DNA of 64,000 nucleotides from Streptomyces sp. AC1-42W (GCF_003248355.1 NZ_QKWY01000002.1:1550001-1614000); one strand, 5' to 3'. Positions 8,346 to 16,804 are shown, counted from the stretch's first letter. Made by a program: numbers and translations. The notes: generated by a model from the sequence alone, not told the origin.

Positions 8346-9944
8346 ATGGACGCATTGCCCCTGGTGGCGCTGGTCGCGGGCAGCGCCGCGACGGCCGGTC
8401 CGGCCCGCCGCACCCCGGTCCCGGCACCCCTGCTGCTGGTGGCCGCCGGGCTGATCGCCTCGTACGTGCCGGGGGTGCCGGCGTACACCCTGGACGCGCA
8501 CATCGTGCTCCCGCTGCTGCTGCCGCCCCTGCTCCACACCGCAGCCGTGGACAGCTCCTACCTCGACCTGCGGGCCAACCTGCGGCCGGTGGCCCTGCTG
8601 TCGGTGGGCTACGTGCTGTTCGCCACCGTCGTGGTCGGATGGCTGGCCCACCTGCTGGTGCCCGGTCTGCCGCTGACCGCCGCGCTGGTGCTGGGCGCCG
8701 TGATCGCCCCGCCGGACGCGGTCACCGCCGCCGCGATCGCCCGCCGGGTGGGCCTGCCCGCGCGCGTCACGACGATCCTGCAGGGCGAGTCCCTGGTGAA
8801 CGACGCCACCGCGATCACCGCGTTCAAGGTGGCGCTGGCCGCCGCCGTGGGCGAGGGCGTGAGCTGGGGCGCGGGGATCACCGAATTCCTGCTGGCCGCG
8901 GTCGGCGGGGTCGGGGTCGGCCTGCTGCTGATGGTCCCGCTGCACTGGCTGCGCACCCATCTCGAGGAGGCGCTGCTCCAGAACACGCTGTCGCTCCTGA
9001 TCCCCTTCGTGGCGTACGCGGCGGCCGAGCGGGTCCACGCCTCGGGGGTGCTCGCCGTGGTCGTCGTCGCGCTGTACCTGGGCCACCGCTCCTGGCAGGT
9101 GGACTTCGCCACCCGGCTCCAGGAGGCCGCCGTCCGGAAGATGGTCGCCTTCGTCCTGGAGTCCGCGGTGTTCGCCCTGATCGGCCTCCAGCTGCCATTC
9201 GTCCTCAAGGGGCTCGGCGCCTCCTCGGTGGCGGACGCCTTCGGGTACGCGGTGCTGGTCTTCCTCGCCGTCGTCGTGGTCCGGTTCGTCTGGGTCTACC
9301 CGGCGACCTATCTGCCCCGGTGGCTCTCGCGGCGCGTCAGGGAACGGGAGCCCGGCACGGACTGGACCTCGCCGCTCATCGTCGGCTGGGCCGGGATGCG
9401 CGGCGTCGTCTCGCTCGCCATCGCCTTCTCCATCCCGCTCGTCACGGCCGACGGAGCCGCGTTCCCGGCCCGCAACCTCGTCCTGTTCCTGACGTTCACC
9501 ACCGTCATCGGCACCCTGGTGGTGCAGGGGCTCACGCTGCCGGTCCTGGTACGGGTGCTGCGGCTGCCCGGCCGCGACCGGCAGGCCGAGACCCTGGCCG
9601 AGGCGCAGGCCCAGAGCGAGGCGTCGGCGGCCGCCGAGGCCCGGCTGGACGACCTCCTCGCCGACGAGCGCAACCGGCTGCCCCAGCCGCTGGCCGACCG
9701 GCTGCGCACCGTGCTGGAACGCCGCCGCAACGCGGTGTGGGAGCGGCTCGGCGCGGCCGACCCGGTCACCGGCGAGTCGGCCGACGACACCTACCGGCGA
9801 CTGTCCGGCGAGATGATCGAGGCCGAGCGCGAGGTCTTCGTACGGCTGCGGGACGAGCGCAGGATCGACGACGAGATGATGCGGACCCTGCTGCGCCGCC
9901 TGGACCTGGAGGAGGCGGCGGCCTACCGCGAGGAGTCGGGCTAG
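8346..9944 (+). CDS. Na+/H+ antiporter (CPA1 family)
   Basis: This 532-residue protein has about 12 predicted membrane helices over residues 1-400 and a charged cytoplasmic tail of about 130 residues rich in Glu/Arg. CPA1 features include APPDAVTAAAIARRVGLP and LQGESLVNDATAIT, where the buried acidic residues expected for cation/proton exchange lie. It is predicted to exchange Na+ (or K+) for H+ across the plasma membrane in pH and salt homeostasis. The start is the ATG at 8346. The stop overlaps the convergent PLP enzyme by 4 nt. Confidence 0.9.
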   Translation: MDALPLVALVAGSAATAGPARRTPVPAPLLLVAAGLIASYVPGVPAYTLDAHIVLPLLLPPLLHTAAVDSSYLDLRANLRPVALLSVGYVLFATVVVGWLAHLLVPGLPLTAALVLGAVIAPPDAVTAAAIARRVGLPARVTTILQGESLVNDATAITAFKVALAAAVGEGVSWGAGITEFLLAAVGGVGVGLLLMVPLHWLRTHLEEALLQNTLSLLIPFVAYAAAERVHASGVLAVVVVALYLGHRSWQVDFATRLQEAAVRKMVAFVLESAVFALIGLQLPFVLKGLGASSVADAFGYAVLVFLAVVVVRFVWVYPATYLPRWLSRRVREREPGTDWTSPLIVGWAGMRGVVSLAIAFSIPLVTADGAAFPARNLVLFLTFTTVIGTLVVQGLTLPVLVRVLRLPGRDRQAETLAEAQAQSEASAAAEARLDDLLADERNRLPQPLADRLRTVLERRRNAVWERLGAADPVTGESADDTYRRLSGEMIEAEREVFVRLRDERRIDDEMMRTLLRRLDLEEAAAYREESG

Positions 9945-10894
9945 GGGGTGTCCGCCTCGTCGGGGCGGCCGGTGATCACGGCCGCGACCGCGCTGCCGGC
10001 GGGGAAGGCGCCCTCCGCCACCAGCTCGGTGAGCGCGTACAGCATTTTGGCCACATACAGTCGCTCCACGGGCAGCCCGTGGCGGTCCTCGAAGTCCTGT
10101 GCGAAGGCGTGCAGGGCCGGGGTCGTACGGGCGTAGCCGCCGAAGTGGAACCGCTCGTCCAGCCACCAGTCGCCCGCCGGACCGCCGAACGCCTCCCGCT
10201 GGAGCTCCCGTACCGCCTCGCCCAGGAAGCCGCCGCGCAGCACCGGGACGCCGAGGGCGCGCTGCCCCGGCGCCAGTCCCGCGGCCAGCCCGGCCAGCGT
10301 GCCGCCGGTCCCGCAGGCCACCGCCACCACGTCGGCCGCGCCCCGCAGCTCCCGCCCGAGCGCGGCGCAGCCCCGGGCCGCGAGGGCGTTGCTGCCGCCC
10401 TCCGGGACGACCGCGCAGTCGCCGTACACGTCGAGCAGCCCGGCCAGGACCGCCGGGTCGGTCTTGGCGCGGTACGTCGCCCGGTCCACGAAGTGCAGCC
10501 GCATGCCGTCCGCCGCGCACCGGGCGAGCGAGGGGTTGAGGGGCCGGTGCGCCAGCTCGTCACCGCGTACGACACCGATGGTGCCGAATCCGAGGAGCCG
10601 GCCCGCGGCGGCGGTGGCCCGCAGATGGTTGGAGTACGCGCCGCCGAAGGTCAGCACCGGGCGCCCGGCGGCGGCCCCCAGATTGGGCGCGAGTTTGCGC
10701 CACTTGTTGCCCGGAGGGTACAGCTCCGCTGGTCCAAACGCATCGGTATCCCAGTCCGGCGCGGAGTGGATCAGGTCGTCGCGCTTGAGCAGCAGCCGGA
10801 CGCCCCGGCGTGCGAACCGGCTGTCACGCGCCTCTTCCAGGGGCGAGGGGGGCCGGGGCCGGAACGCGAGGGCGGGGTCTACGGGCAGGTTCAC
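9941..10894 (-). CDS. PLP-dependent ACC deaminase/D-cysteine desulfhydrase-family protein
   Basis: This 317-residue fold-type II PLP enzyme has the cofactor lysine in GNKWRKL, the substrate/PLP loop GGAYSNHLRATAAA and a phosphate-binding glycine loop CGTGGTLAGLA. The family includes 1-aminocyclopropane-1-carboxylate deaminase and D-cysteine desulfhydrase, and sequence alone does not separate them. It is convergent with the antiporter (4-nt overlap) and shortly downstream of the XRE regulator on the same strand. Confidence 0.85.
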   Translation of the reverse strand: MNLPVDPALAFRPRPPSPLEEARDSRFARRGVRLLLKRDDLIHSAPDWDTDAFGPAELYPPGNKWRKLAPNLGAAAGRPVLTFGGAYSNHLRATAAAGRLLGFGTIGVVRGDELAHRPLNPSLARCAADGMRLHFVDRATYRAKTDPAVLAGLLDVYGDCAVVPEGGSNALAARGCAALGRELRGAADVVAVACGTGGTLAGLAAGLAPGQRALGVPVLRGGFLGEAVRELQREAFGGPAGDWWLDERFHFGGYARTTPALHAFAQDFEDRHGLPVERLYVAKMLYALTELVAEGAFPAGSAVAAVITGRPDEADTP

Positions 10895-10915
10895 CCTCCC
10901 ATTGTCTTCGCGCCG

Positions 10916-11689
10916 TCACGGTGTCTGTGGTACGCCCCGGTCCCACAGCTCCTCGGCGTGCTCCGCGAACCGGTCGAACATCCCGTTGTCTCCCTGGCGG
11001 CGCAGGTGCATGAGGGGCGAGTCATGGCCGACGAGCCGAGCCAGGTGGGGGGTCACGAGGGCGTCATGATCGAACTTGAACACGGACAGGGACACATGGT
11101 TCACGGCGTCCGCAGGGCTGCTGAAGCGCGTCTCAAGCCCTTCCAGGGAGCCGAGGCGTCCCAGGTGCTCCAGACTGATCCGGATGCGGGTGCTGACGCT
11201 CAGCGCCACGTCTTCGATGGCCTCACGCTGCCGGGTCACCTCCCCGTCGGGATCACCCAGGAGAAAGCGCACCCGGCACCCCGCAGTGATCTTCCGGCGC
11301 AGTGTCTCGGTGAACGTCGGTTGCTCCAGCCAGACGAAGTAGTTCGTGTATCCCGCGAACAGGAGGTCCGTGGAGGCTCCTGAGATCAGTTCGCCCCACG
11401 CGGTCGAGGGACAGGCGGACCGGTACGGGTAGGCATGGACCAACTCACGGTCATGACCGGTCTTCACCCGTTCCTGAACAGCCTTGGGCCAGATCATGTC
11501 TTCATCCACCTTCAGCGCGCGGCACGCGTCGACGCGGTTTCTCGCATGCGGTAACAGCTCGGCGTCGGCCAGCCACCGTTCCACCGTCTTGGGCGCCACA
11601 CCGATGCGGGTGGCAAGTTTCCGGGGCGTGAGCTTGGCGTCTTCCATAGCTGATCGTAGAGCGGCGTTCAAGACTTCCCCCTGCGACAT
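10916..11689 (-). CDS. XRE-family regulator with a PLD-like C-terminal region
   Basis: The 257-residue protein carries an N-terminal HTH (LTPRKLATRIGVAPKTVERWL). A C-terminal region of about 150 residues (FAGYTNYFVWLEQP, RFLLGDPDGEVTRQRE) resembles the phospholipase-D-like fold found in many Streptomyces XRE regulators. The start is uncertain: I chose the ATG giving MSQGEVLNAALRSAM, but an in-frame TTG at 11725 would add 12 residues. It is divergent from a conserved small CxxC protein, a frequent pairing in streptomycetes. Confidence 0.8.
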   Translation of the reverse strand: MSQGEVLNAALRSAMEDAKLTPRKLATRIGVAPKTVERWLADAELLPHARNRVDACRALKVDEDMIWPKAVQERVKTGHDRELVHAYPYRSACPSTAWGELISGASTDLLFAGYTNYFVWLEQPTFTETLRRKITAGCRVRFLLGDPDGEVTRQREAIEDVALSVSTRIRISLEHLGRLGSLEGLETRFSSPADAVNHVSLSVFKFDHDALVTPHLARLVGHDSPLMHLRRQGDNGMFDRFAEHAEELWDRGVPQTP

Positions 11690-11779
11690 TTGGGCGTTCT
11701 TGAACCGTAGTGCTGAACGGTACAACTGTCCCTGATTCGGGGAGGGATACGTCCTTCGGGGGCATGGAGCATCACTTCC

Positions 11780-11983
11780 ATGAAGACCTCAGCCACAGCG
11801 ATGAGCCCGCCCGTGCATCTCATGTCCTTCCCGGAGCCTTCGCAGCCGGTGGAAGGGTGCGATGTGTGTCAGGCGCTGGATGTCCAGCGGCGGGAAGCCG
11901 GAAGCCGGGGCGACTACTCGGCGGCGACGGACGCGAGCGTGGAGATCCGGCGGCATCCGCACGCGAACAGGAAGCGTCGGTGA
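11780..11983 (+). CDS. Conserved small CxxC protein
   Basis: This 67-residue protein has a central GCDVCQALDVQRREA motif followed by TDASVEIRRHPH. I recognise the pattern (CDVC...DRQR...VEIRNHPH) from small Streptomyces proteins encoded beside XRE regulators; no function is known to me. The single CxxC with a C-terminal HPH could bind a metal. Starts at 11801 or 11822 are also possible. It is divergent from the XRE gene by 90 bp, suggesting shared control. Confidence 0.65.
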   Translation: MKTSATAMSPPVHLMSFPEPSQPVEGCDVCQALDVQRREAGSRGDYSAATDASVEIRRHPHANRKRR

Positions 11984-12211
11984 CCGTGCAGCAATGGTGC
12001 GATGACCGCAAGACGGCGGAGAGAGCCCACGGCGTGCTGGGTGGCCGGTCCGCGTGGGCTTCCTGATGTGGAGGGGGTGGAAACGCCACCGGTCTCTCGT
12101 CCGCTCCAAAAGAGGCCGACTCCTTGTGCTGCACAGCGGCGGGACTCTGTGCGCATCTGCCTTGACTTGTGTTCTCTTCCGTTGTCAGCGGGGGATGTCA
12201 GCTTGCGGATC

Positions 12212-13417
12212 ATGACGACGGCTGCGGTGGACGGGCAGGTTTCCGGGCATGCCCGGTACACGTTCCGACTCCGTGTGTCGTCATCCGCGCTCACGGGTCT
12301 TGAGGCCGAGTGGGCCCGCTGTCGGTGGGTGTGGAACGAGTGCGTGGCGATGTCCCGGAAGGTCCACGGTCTGAACCGGGGCTCCGGAGAGAAGGTCACG
12401 TGCGGTCCGGCGCAGCTCGACAGGATGCTGACCGAGGCCCGGCAGTCGATGGCGTGGCTACGTGAGGGCGCTTCGGTGCCGCAGCAGCAGATCATCCGGG
12501 ACTTCGCCAAGTCCCGTGCGAGGGCGCTGAAGGACATCGCGGCGAAGGCTCCTCGGCGGCAGCGGGTCGGCATGCCCCGGATCAAGCGCAAGCGTGAAGC
12601 TGCCCCGTCGCTGAACTACACCACCCGCGGATTCCGCATCAGGGACGGGAATCTGCACCTGGCGGGCGGGATCGTGCTGCGTGTGGTGTGGTCTCGTAAT
12701 CTTCCGTCCGCGCCGTCGTCGGTCCGGGTGTATCGGGACAGCCTCGGGCACTGGTACTGCTCGTTCGTTGTTGCCACCGAGACCATCCCGCTGCCCGCTA
12801 CCGGCCGGGCGATCGGCATCGACTGGGGCGTGAAGGAGACCGCGACCACCACCTCCGACGCCCACGACCTCCCGCACGCCCAGCACGGGAAGACAGCCGC
12901 GCCGAAACTTGCCCGCTATCAGCGGATGATGGCCCGCAGGAAGACACCGAAGAACCGGTCCGAGAGCACCGGATACCGCAAGGCCCGCAAGGCCGCGGCG
13001 AAGCTCCAGAAAAGGATCGCCCGTCAGCGGACGGATACCGCACGCAAGTGGGCCAAGAGCATTGTGCGTGACTTTGACCGGCTCGCCGTCGAGGACTTCC
13101 GCCCGAAGTTCCTCGCGAAGACCACGATGGCCCGCAAGGCCGCCGACGCCGCGATCGCCGCCACCAAGACGGCACTGATCGAGCAGGCCCGCAAACACGG
13201 CAGGACCGTGCACCTGATCCACCCCGCGCACACCACCATGGATTGCGCACAGTGCGGAGCGAGAACCAAGCACGCACTGCCCCTCTCCGAACGAACGTAC
13301 ACGTGCACCGCGTGCGGAACCGTGTCTCCCAGGGACAAGAACTCCGCCCGTGTGATGCTCGTCCGGGCTGGTCTCACCCCGGCTGGTGCTGATCTCGTAA
13401 GCCCTGCCCCCTGCTAG
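12212..13417 (+). CDS. tnpB: TnpB RNA-guided nuclease of an IS200/IS605-type element
   Basis: This 401-residue TnpB has an apparently intact RuvC site: D204 in IGIDWGVKET, E294 in LAVEDF and D375 in SPRDKNSAR. It also has the zinc finger CAQC...CTAC (C345, C348, C365, C368). TnpB proteins are guided by a reRNA made from the gene's 3' end plus the element right end and cut DNA next to a short motif. No TnpA transposase is present, so it is a solo TnpB element. The usual right end does not follow the stop: an IS110-type gene starts 20 nt later, and a TnpB-like right-end hairpin appears only at about 14758-14780. The open frame extends upstream without a better start. Confidence 0.92.
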   Translation: MTTAAVDGQVSGHARYTFRLRVSSSALTGLEAEWARCRWVWNECVAMSRKVHGLNRGSGEKVTCGPAQLDRMLTEARQSMAWLREGASVPQQQIIRDFAKSRARALKDIAAKAPRRQRVGMPRIKRKREAAPSLNYTTRGFRIRDGNLHLAGGIVLRVVWSRNLPSAPSSVRVYRDSLGHWYCSFVVATETIPLPATGRAIGIDWGVKETATTTSDAHDLPHAQHGKTAAPKLARYQRMMARRKTPKNRSESTGYRKARKAAAKLQKRIARQRTDTARKWAKSIVRDFDRLAVEDFRPKFLAKTTMARKAADAAIAATKTALIEQARKHGRTVHLIHPAHTTMDCAQCGARTKHALPLSERTYTCTACGTVSPRDKNSARVMLVRAGLTPAGADLVSPAPC

Positions 13418-13436
13418 GGGAAGCTCCTATAGATCG

Positions 13437-14501
13437 TCAAGCGGTCTGTGGGAGCGGTTTGGTGGTGTGGATCACATGGGGTAGGTGGCGGTAGATCTCG
13501 CGGGCGATGAACCGTTTCAGGCACCGGATGACGTCCTTCTTGACCATGCCTTCGGCGGTGCGTCGGGCGACGTAGTCCCGTGTGCGCTGGTCGTACTTCA
13601 TGCGGACCAGGACGATGGTGTGGAGGGCGTTGTTGGCCTGGCGGTCGCCGCCGCGATTGAGGCGGTGGCGGTTGGTGCGGCCGGAGGAGGCCGGGACCGG
13701 TGCGGCCCCGCAGAGGTGGGCGAAGGCTGCTTCGGAGCGGAGCCGGTCGGGGTTGTCGCCCGCGCTCGTCAGCAGCTGGCCGGCGGTTTCGGGGCCGAGG
13801 CCCGGCAGGGCGATGAGCCTCGGGGCCGCCTTGGTGACCAGCGGTCCGATCTCCTTGTCCGCGTCCTTGATCTCCTCGTCCAGCGCCTGGTAGCGGCGGG
13901 CGAGCCGCCGCAGGACGGTCTTCACCGCGCAGGCTGGATCGTCGAGTTCACCGGCCGGACGGGAGCGGGCCAGGGTGTCGATCAGCTCCCGCGTGGACAG
14001 TCCCCGCAGCTTGTCCCGCACCACGGAGGGAGCGGTGACGATGAGGGTGCGGATCTGGTTGATGGTCTGGGTGCGGGCCTTGACGGCGCTCTTGCGGACG
14101 ACCCGCAGGGCGCGGATCGCCTCCACGATCCCGTTGCGCGCCTTGGGTGTTCCTCCGGCCCGGCCGGAGAGGACCGCGGTCGCGGCCCCGTAGGCGTCGA
14201 TCGGGTCGGATTTGCCGTTGTCGCGCCTCGCCTTGCGGTCCGGCCGGTCCACCTCGACCACTGCGACCCCGTTCGCGGTGAGGAAGCGTGCGATCTCGGC
14301 GCCGTAGGCACCGGTCCCCTCGACCCCGACGGCAAGGACCTCACCGTGGGACCGGAGCCAGTCCAGCAGCCGCCGGTATCCCTCCGGCGTGGTCTCGAAC
14401 CGCTTGGTGGCCAGGTGCCGGCCAATGCTGTCGATGACCGCTGCCTGGTGGAGGTCGGTGTGGGTGTCGATCCCGCCGACCACCGCTATCTCGTCTGCCA
14501 T
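13437..14501 (-). CDS. IS110-family transposase (bridge-RNA recombinase)
   Basis: The 354-residue DEDD-type transposase has an N-terminal RuvC-like domain (GGIDTHTDLHQAAV with D12, VEGTGAYG, and DRKARRDNGKSDPIDA). The C-terminal Transposase_20 domain (LIALPGLGPETAGQLL, then VPASSGRTNRHRLNRGGD) carries the likely catalytic serine. IS110 enzymes are serine/DEDD recombinases directed by a bridge RNA encoded in the element's noncoding end upstream of the gene. The gene appears intact. It runs antiparallel to tnpB with 19 bp between the two stops. Confidence 0.93.
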   Translation of the reverse strand: MADEIAVVGGIDTHTDLHQAAVIDSIGRHLATKRFETTPEGYRRLLDWLRSHGEVLAVGVEGTGAYGAEIARFLTANGVAVVEVDRPDRKARRDNGKSDPIDAYGAATAVLSGRAGGTPKARNGIVEAIRALRVVRKSAVKARTQTINQIRTLIVTAPSVVRDKLRGLSTRELIDTLARSRPAGELDDPACAVKTVLRRLARRYQALDEEIKDADKEIGPLVTKAAPRLIALPGLGPETAGQLLTSAGDNPDRLRSEAAFAHLCGAAPVPASSGRTNRHRLNRGGDRQANNALHTIVLVRMKYDQRTRDYVARRTAEGMVKKDVIRCLKRFIAREIYRHLPHVIHTTKPLPQTA

Positions 14502-14515
14502 GCTGGTGTGTGCTG

Positions 14516-14631
14516 CCCTTCCAACGCTCAACGGTGGGAGGGCGCGAGCCGGTCGGGCAGACGGACAAGACAGTGATGGGACCTTTGGCCGGGCTCCTAT
14601 GAAGTCACGGAAGCCCGACCGGCCACGCGCC
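14516..14631 (-). ncRNA. Candidate IS110 bridge RNA region
   Basis: Directly upstream of the IS110 start is a small hairpin (14516-14525 with 14533-14542, one G-U class mismatch). Beyond it is a long imperfect stem: 14541-14546 pairs with 14626-14631 and 14548-14558 pairs with 14613-14623, enclosing a 54-nt loop. That loop contains GCTCCTAT at 14593-14600, an 8-mer that also occurs at the far side of the transposase (13423-13430). Position, orientation and a loop matching an element end are what a bridge RNA would show. This is inference only. Confidence 0.45.
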
Positions 14632-14685
14632 AGACGGCATCGCCCGGCAGGCCGACGATTCCCCAGAAGGACAACCGAAGCGTCA

Positions 14686-14745
14686 GTCAGGCGGAGAGTC
14701 AGACCCCCGGGCGATGCCATGGCTAATCCTCACTGTCAGGCGGAG
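14686..14745. repeat. 11-bp direct repeat near the IS110/TnpB junction
   Basis: GTCAGGCGGAG occurs at 14686-14696 and 14735-14745, 49 bp apart, between the IS110 noncoding end and the TnpB right-end hairpin. It may mark the outer boundary of the IS110 insertion. Confidence 0.4.
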
Positions 14746-14786
14746 TGAGCCAGGAATCCTCTCCCGCCAGGGAGGGGAGGTTTCAA
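14735..14786 (+). ncRNA. Probable 3' scaffold of the TnpB guide RNA (element right end)
   Basis: The hairpin pairs 14758-14765 with 14770-14777 (one G-U pair, loop GCCA) and is followed by AGGTTTCAA. It closely resembles the conserved right-end hairpin of TnpB elements (stem, GGAGG, then TCAA). In an intact element it would lie just after tnpB; here it is about 1.3 kb away with an IS110 element between. DNA right after it (from about 14787, the 3' end of the amidase gene) would be the guide. Confidence 0.5.
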
Positions 14787-15376
14787 TTGAGGCGGTCGTG
14801 GACCCGGGCCCGCAGGTCGTCCATCGAGAAGCCGCGCGGGTCCACCTTGCCGGGCTGCCACTCGCGGTGCCCGATGATGGACCGGGCGGTCCAGCCGTGG
14901 TGCCGGCAGATCGCCGCCGACACCCGCTCGACGGCTTCGAGCTGCTCGTCGGGCCAGGGGTCCTCGCCGTCGCCGAGGTTCTCGCACTCGAAGCCGTAGA
15001 AGTGCCGGTTCCCGTCGGTGTTGGCCTCGTTGTCGTGGGGGAGGCGCTTCTTCTCGGCGATCACCGCGCGCAGCACGTCGTCGTCGCCCATGCCCGCGTG
15101 GTTGGTGCGCCCGTAGCCCACCAGATGGACCCGGCCGTCCTTGGCGATGACGCCGTGGCACAGGGGGCCCGGCAGATCGGGATGGCCGTCGCGGCAGACC
15201 CGTACGGTGGCGCCGGTGCCGCGGGTGGCCGAGTGGTGGATCATCACACCGTTGACGGGGCCCCAGGGGCCCTTGTGGTCGCGATTGTGGCTGCGCCAGT
15301 CGTCCACCTCGACGACGGTGAGCCCTTCCTTCCTGAGGGCGGCGAGGAACGCGCTCGCGGACATGGGTGAGGACAT
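14783..15376 (-). CDS. N-acetylmuramoyl-L-alanine amidase (Amidase_2)
   Basis: This 197-residue peptidoglycan-amidase-type domain has the zinc/catalytic residues expected for the T7-lysozyme/AmpD fold: first His in VMIHHSATR, His in FECENLGDG/TNHAGMG context, and the C-terminal IGHREWQPGKVDPRG motif with His and Lys. No signal peptide is visible, so it may act in the cytoplasm on recycled muropeptides or be released otherwise. Its last two codons (AAT TGA) lie within or against the TnpB right end, so the native C-terminus may have been altered slightly. Confidence 0.87.
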   Translation of the reverse strand: MSSPMSASAFLAALRKEGLTVVEVDDWRSHNRDHKGPWGPVNGVMIHHSATRGTGATVRVCRDGHPDLPGPLCHGVIAKDGRVHLVGYGRTNHAGMGDDDVLRAVIAEKKRLPHDNEANTDGNRHFYGFECENLGDGEDPWPDEQLEAVERVSAAICRHHGWTARSIIGHREWQPGKVDPRGFSMDDLRARVHDRLN

Positions 15377-15522
15377 GGCCGACTCCTTACGGTGCGTGGG
15401 GGGAGGGTGTCCTGATGGAGCCCTACCCGGCCGCGAGGGCCCCGACCTGTCGCGGAGCGACAGCGGGGCCCTGTTCGGATGCTGTGCGAGCCGATCCGGT
15501 CACCTCGGCGCGCGGGGTCGGT

Positions 15523-16716
15523 TCAGGAGGCCAGCCACAGGTCGGGGCCGAACACCTCGTAGTGGATGTCGGAGGCCGGGACGCCCTTGGCGAGCAGCTG
15601 GGTGCGCACCGCGCGCATGAAGGGCAGCGGGCCGCAGAGGTAGGCGTGGGTGCCGGAGGGGATGACGACGTCGCTCAGGTCGACGAGCCCGGTGCGGTCG
15701 GCGGGGTGGCCGTCCTCGGGGTCCTCGTACCAGAAGTGGGCGGCCGCGTCGGGGAGCTTGGCGGTCAGCGCGATGTGGTCGGTGCGCAGCGCGTGGTCGG
15801 CGGGGGAGCGGTCGCCGTGCACGACGGTGACCGGGGCGCGGTGCCCGGAGACGGCGAGGTGCTCCAGCATCGACAGGATCGGGGTGCAGCCGATGCCCGC
15901 GGAGGCGAGCAGCAGCGGGGCGTCGTCGGACTTCAGCACGAGGTCGCCGTACGGGGCGGAGACCCGGATGCGGTCGCCGGCGCGGACCTGGGCGTGCAGG
16001 TGGCGGGAGACCTCGCCGTCCGGCGCGTCGTTGCCGTGGACCCGCTTGACCGTGATGGAGCGGAGCGGCGAGCCGGGGGCGCTGGAGAGGCTGTACTGAC
16101 GTATCTGGTGGGCGCCGTCCGCCAGCTCGACCTGCACGGAGACGTACTGGCCGGGGCGGAAGGCGGGAGCCGGGGAGCCGTCGGCCGGGCGGATGCGGAA
16201 CCGGGCGACGTCGTCGGTCTCCTCGGAGCGCGAGACGACCTCCCACTCGCGCCAGACGTCACCGGCGACGACGCCCTGCTCCGCGTACAGCCGCTCCTCG
16301 ATGGCGATCAGGGCGTTGGCCATCAGCCAGTAGACCTCGTCCCAGGCGGCGGCGACCTCGGGGGTCACCGCGTCGCCGAGGACCTCGGCTATCGCGGCGA
16401 ACAGGTGGGTGTGGACGACGTCGTACTGGGCGGGGGTGATGCCGAGCGAGGCGTGCTTGTGGGCGATGCGGCTGAGCATCACGTCCGGGCGGGTCTCGGG
16501 CTGCTCGACCAGGTGCGTGGCGAAGGCGGCGATGGAACCGGCCAGGGCCTGACGCTGCGCGCCGGACGCCTGGTTGCCCCGGTTGAACAGGTCGCGCAGC
16601 AGCTCCGGGTGGGCGGTGAACAGCTTGCGGTAGAAGAGATCGGCGATGTCTCCGATGGCCGCGCCTACGGCGGGCAGGGTGGCACGAACGGTGGCGGTCG
16701 ACGACTCGGAGAGCAT
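15523..16716 (-). CDS. hmpA: Flavohaemoglobin (nitric oxide dioxygenase)
   Basis: The 397-residue protein joins an N-terminal globin domain (about 1-140, proximal region RIAHKHASLGI), an FAD-binding barrel (about 150-250, RQYSLSSAPG) and an NAD-binding domain (ASAGIGCTPILSML, ending YEVFGPD). It oxidises NO to nitrate with O2 and NADH in the cytoplasm. The ATG at 16716 follows GAGGAG. An inverted repeat shared with the nsrR promoter lies just upstream, and NsrR is encoded next upstream on the same strand, so NO-induced expression is expected. Confidence 0.95.
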   Translation of the reverse strand: MLSESSTATVRATLPAVGAAIGDIADLFYRKLFTAHPELLRDLFNRGNQASGAQRQALAGSIAAFATHLVEQPETRPDVMLSRIAHKHASLGITPAQYDVVHTHLFAAIAEVLGDAVTPEVAAAWDEVYWLMANALIAIEERLYAEQGVVAGDVWREWEVVSRSEETDDVARFRIRPADGSPAPAFRPGQYVSVQVELADGAHQIRQYSLSSAPGSPLRSITVKRVHGNDAPDGEVSRHLHAQVRAGDRIRVSAPYGDLVLKSDDAPLLLASAGIGCTPILSMLEHLAVSGHRAPVTVVHGDRSPADHALRTDHIALTAKLPDAAAHFWYEDPEDGHPADRTGLVDLSDVVIPSGTHAYLCGPLPFMRAVRTQLLAKGVPASDIHYEVFGPDLWLAS

Positions 16717-16736
16717 CGGTGACTCCTCGGAGGTTG

Positions 16737-16759
16737 AATTGGCATCTCGGATGCGCATT
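16737..16759. promoter_or_regulatory. Predicted NsrR operator upstream of hmpA
   Basis: AATTGGCATC and GATGCGCATT form an inverted repeat (8 of 10 positions symmetric) around TCG, 20 bp upstream of hmpA. The left arm AATTGGCAT recurs exactly upstream of nsrR. Confidence 0.7.
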
Positions 16760-16804
16760 TAAGAGCAGTGTAGGACCAGGTCCGGCGGGCCCTCGCGGCG
16801 GGGG

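Larger units (their letters stand above)
12212..14786. mobile_element. Nested mobile elements: IS110-type element inside a TnpB element
   Basis: An intact tnpB, an intact antiparallel IS110 transposase with its noncoding end, and a TnpB-type right-end hairpin occur in that order. The simplest reading is a TnpB element that landed at the 3' end of the amidase gene and was later split by an IS110-type insertion. The left end of the TnpB element (somewhere in 11984-12211) and the exact IS110 ends could not be fixed. The region 11984-12211 otherwise holds no gene, only short hairpins such as 12024-12031 with 12053-12060. Confidence 0.6.

Noticed and set aside
7959..10520. Very long open frame antisense to the antiporter and PLP enzyme genes
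   Set aside because: Composition is repetitive Gly/Arg/Pro/Ala, typical of a GC-rich antisense shadow; the opposite-strand genes have clear families.
12002..12211. N-terminal extension of tnpB
   Set aside because: The frame is open upstream, but the TnpB fold begins after the ATG at 12212 and the extra 70 residues match nothing known.
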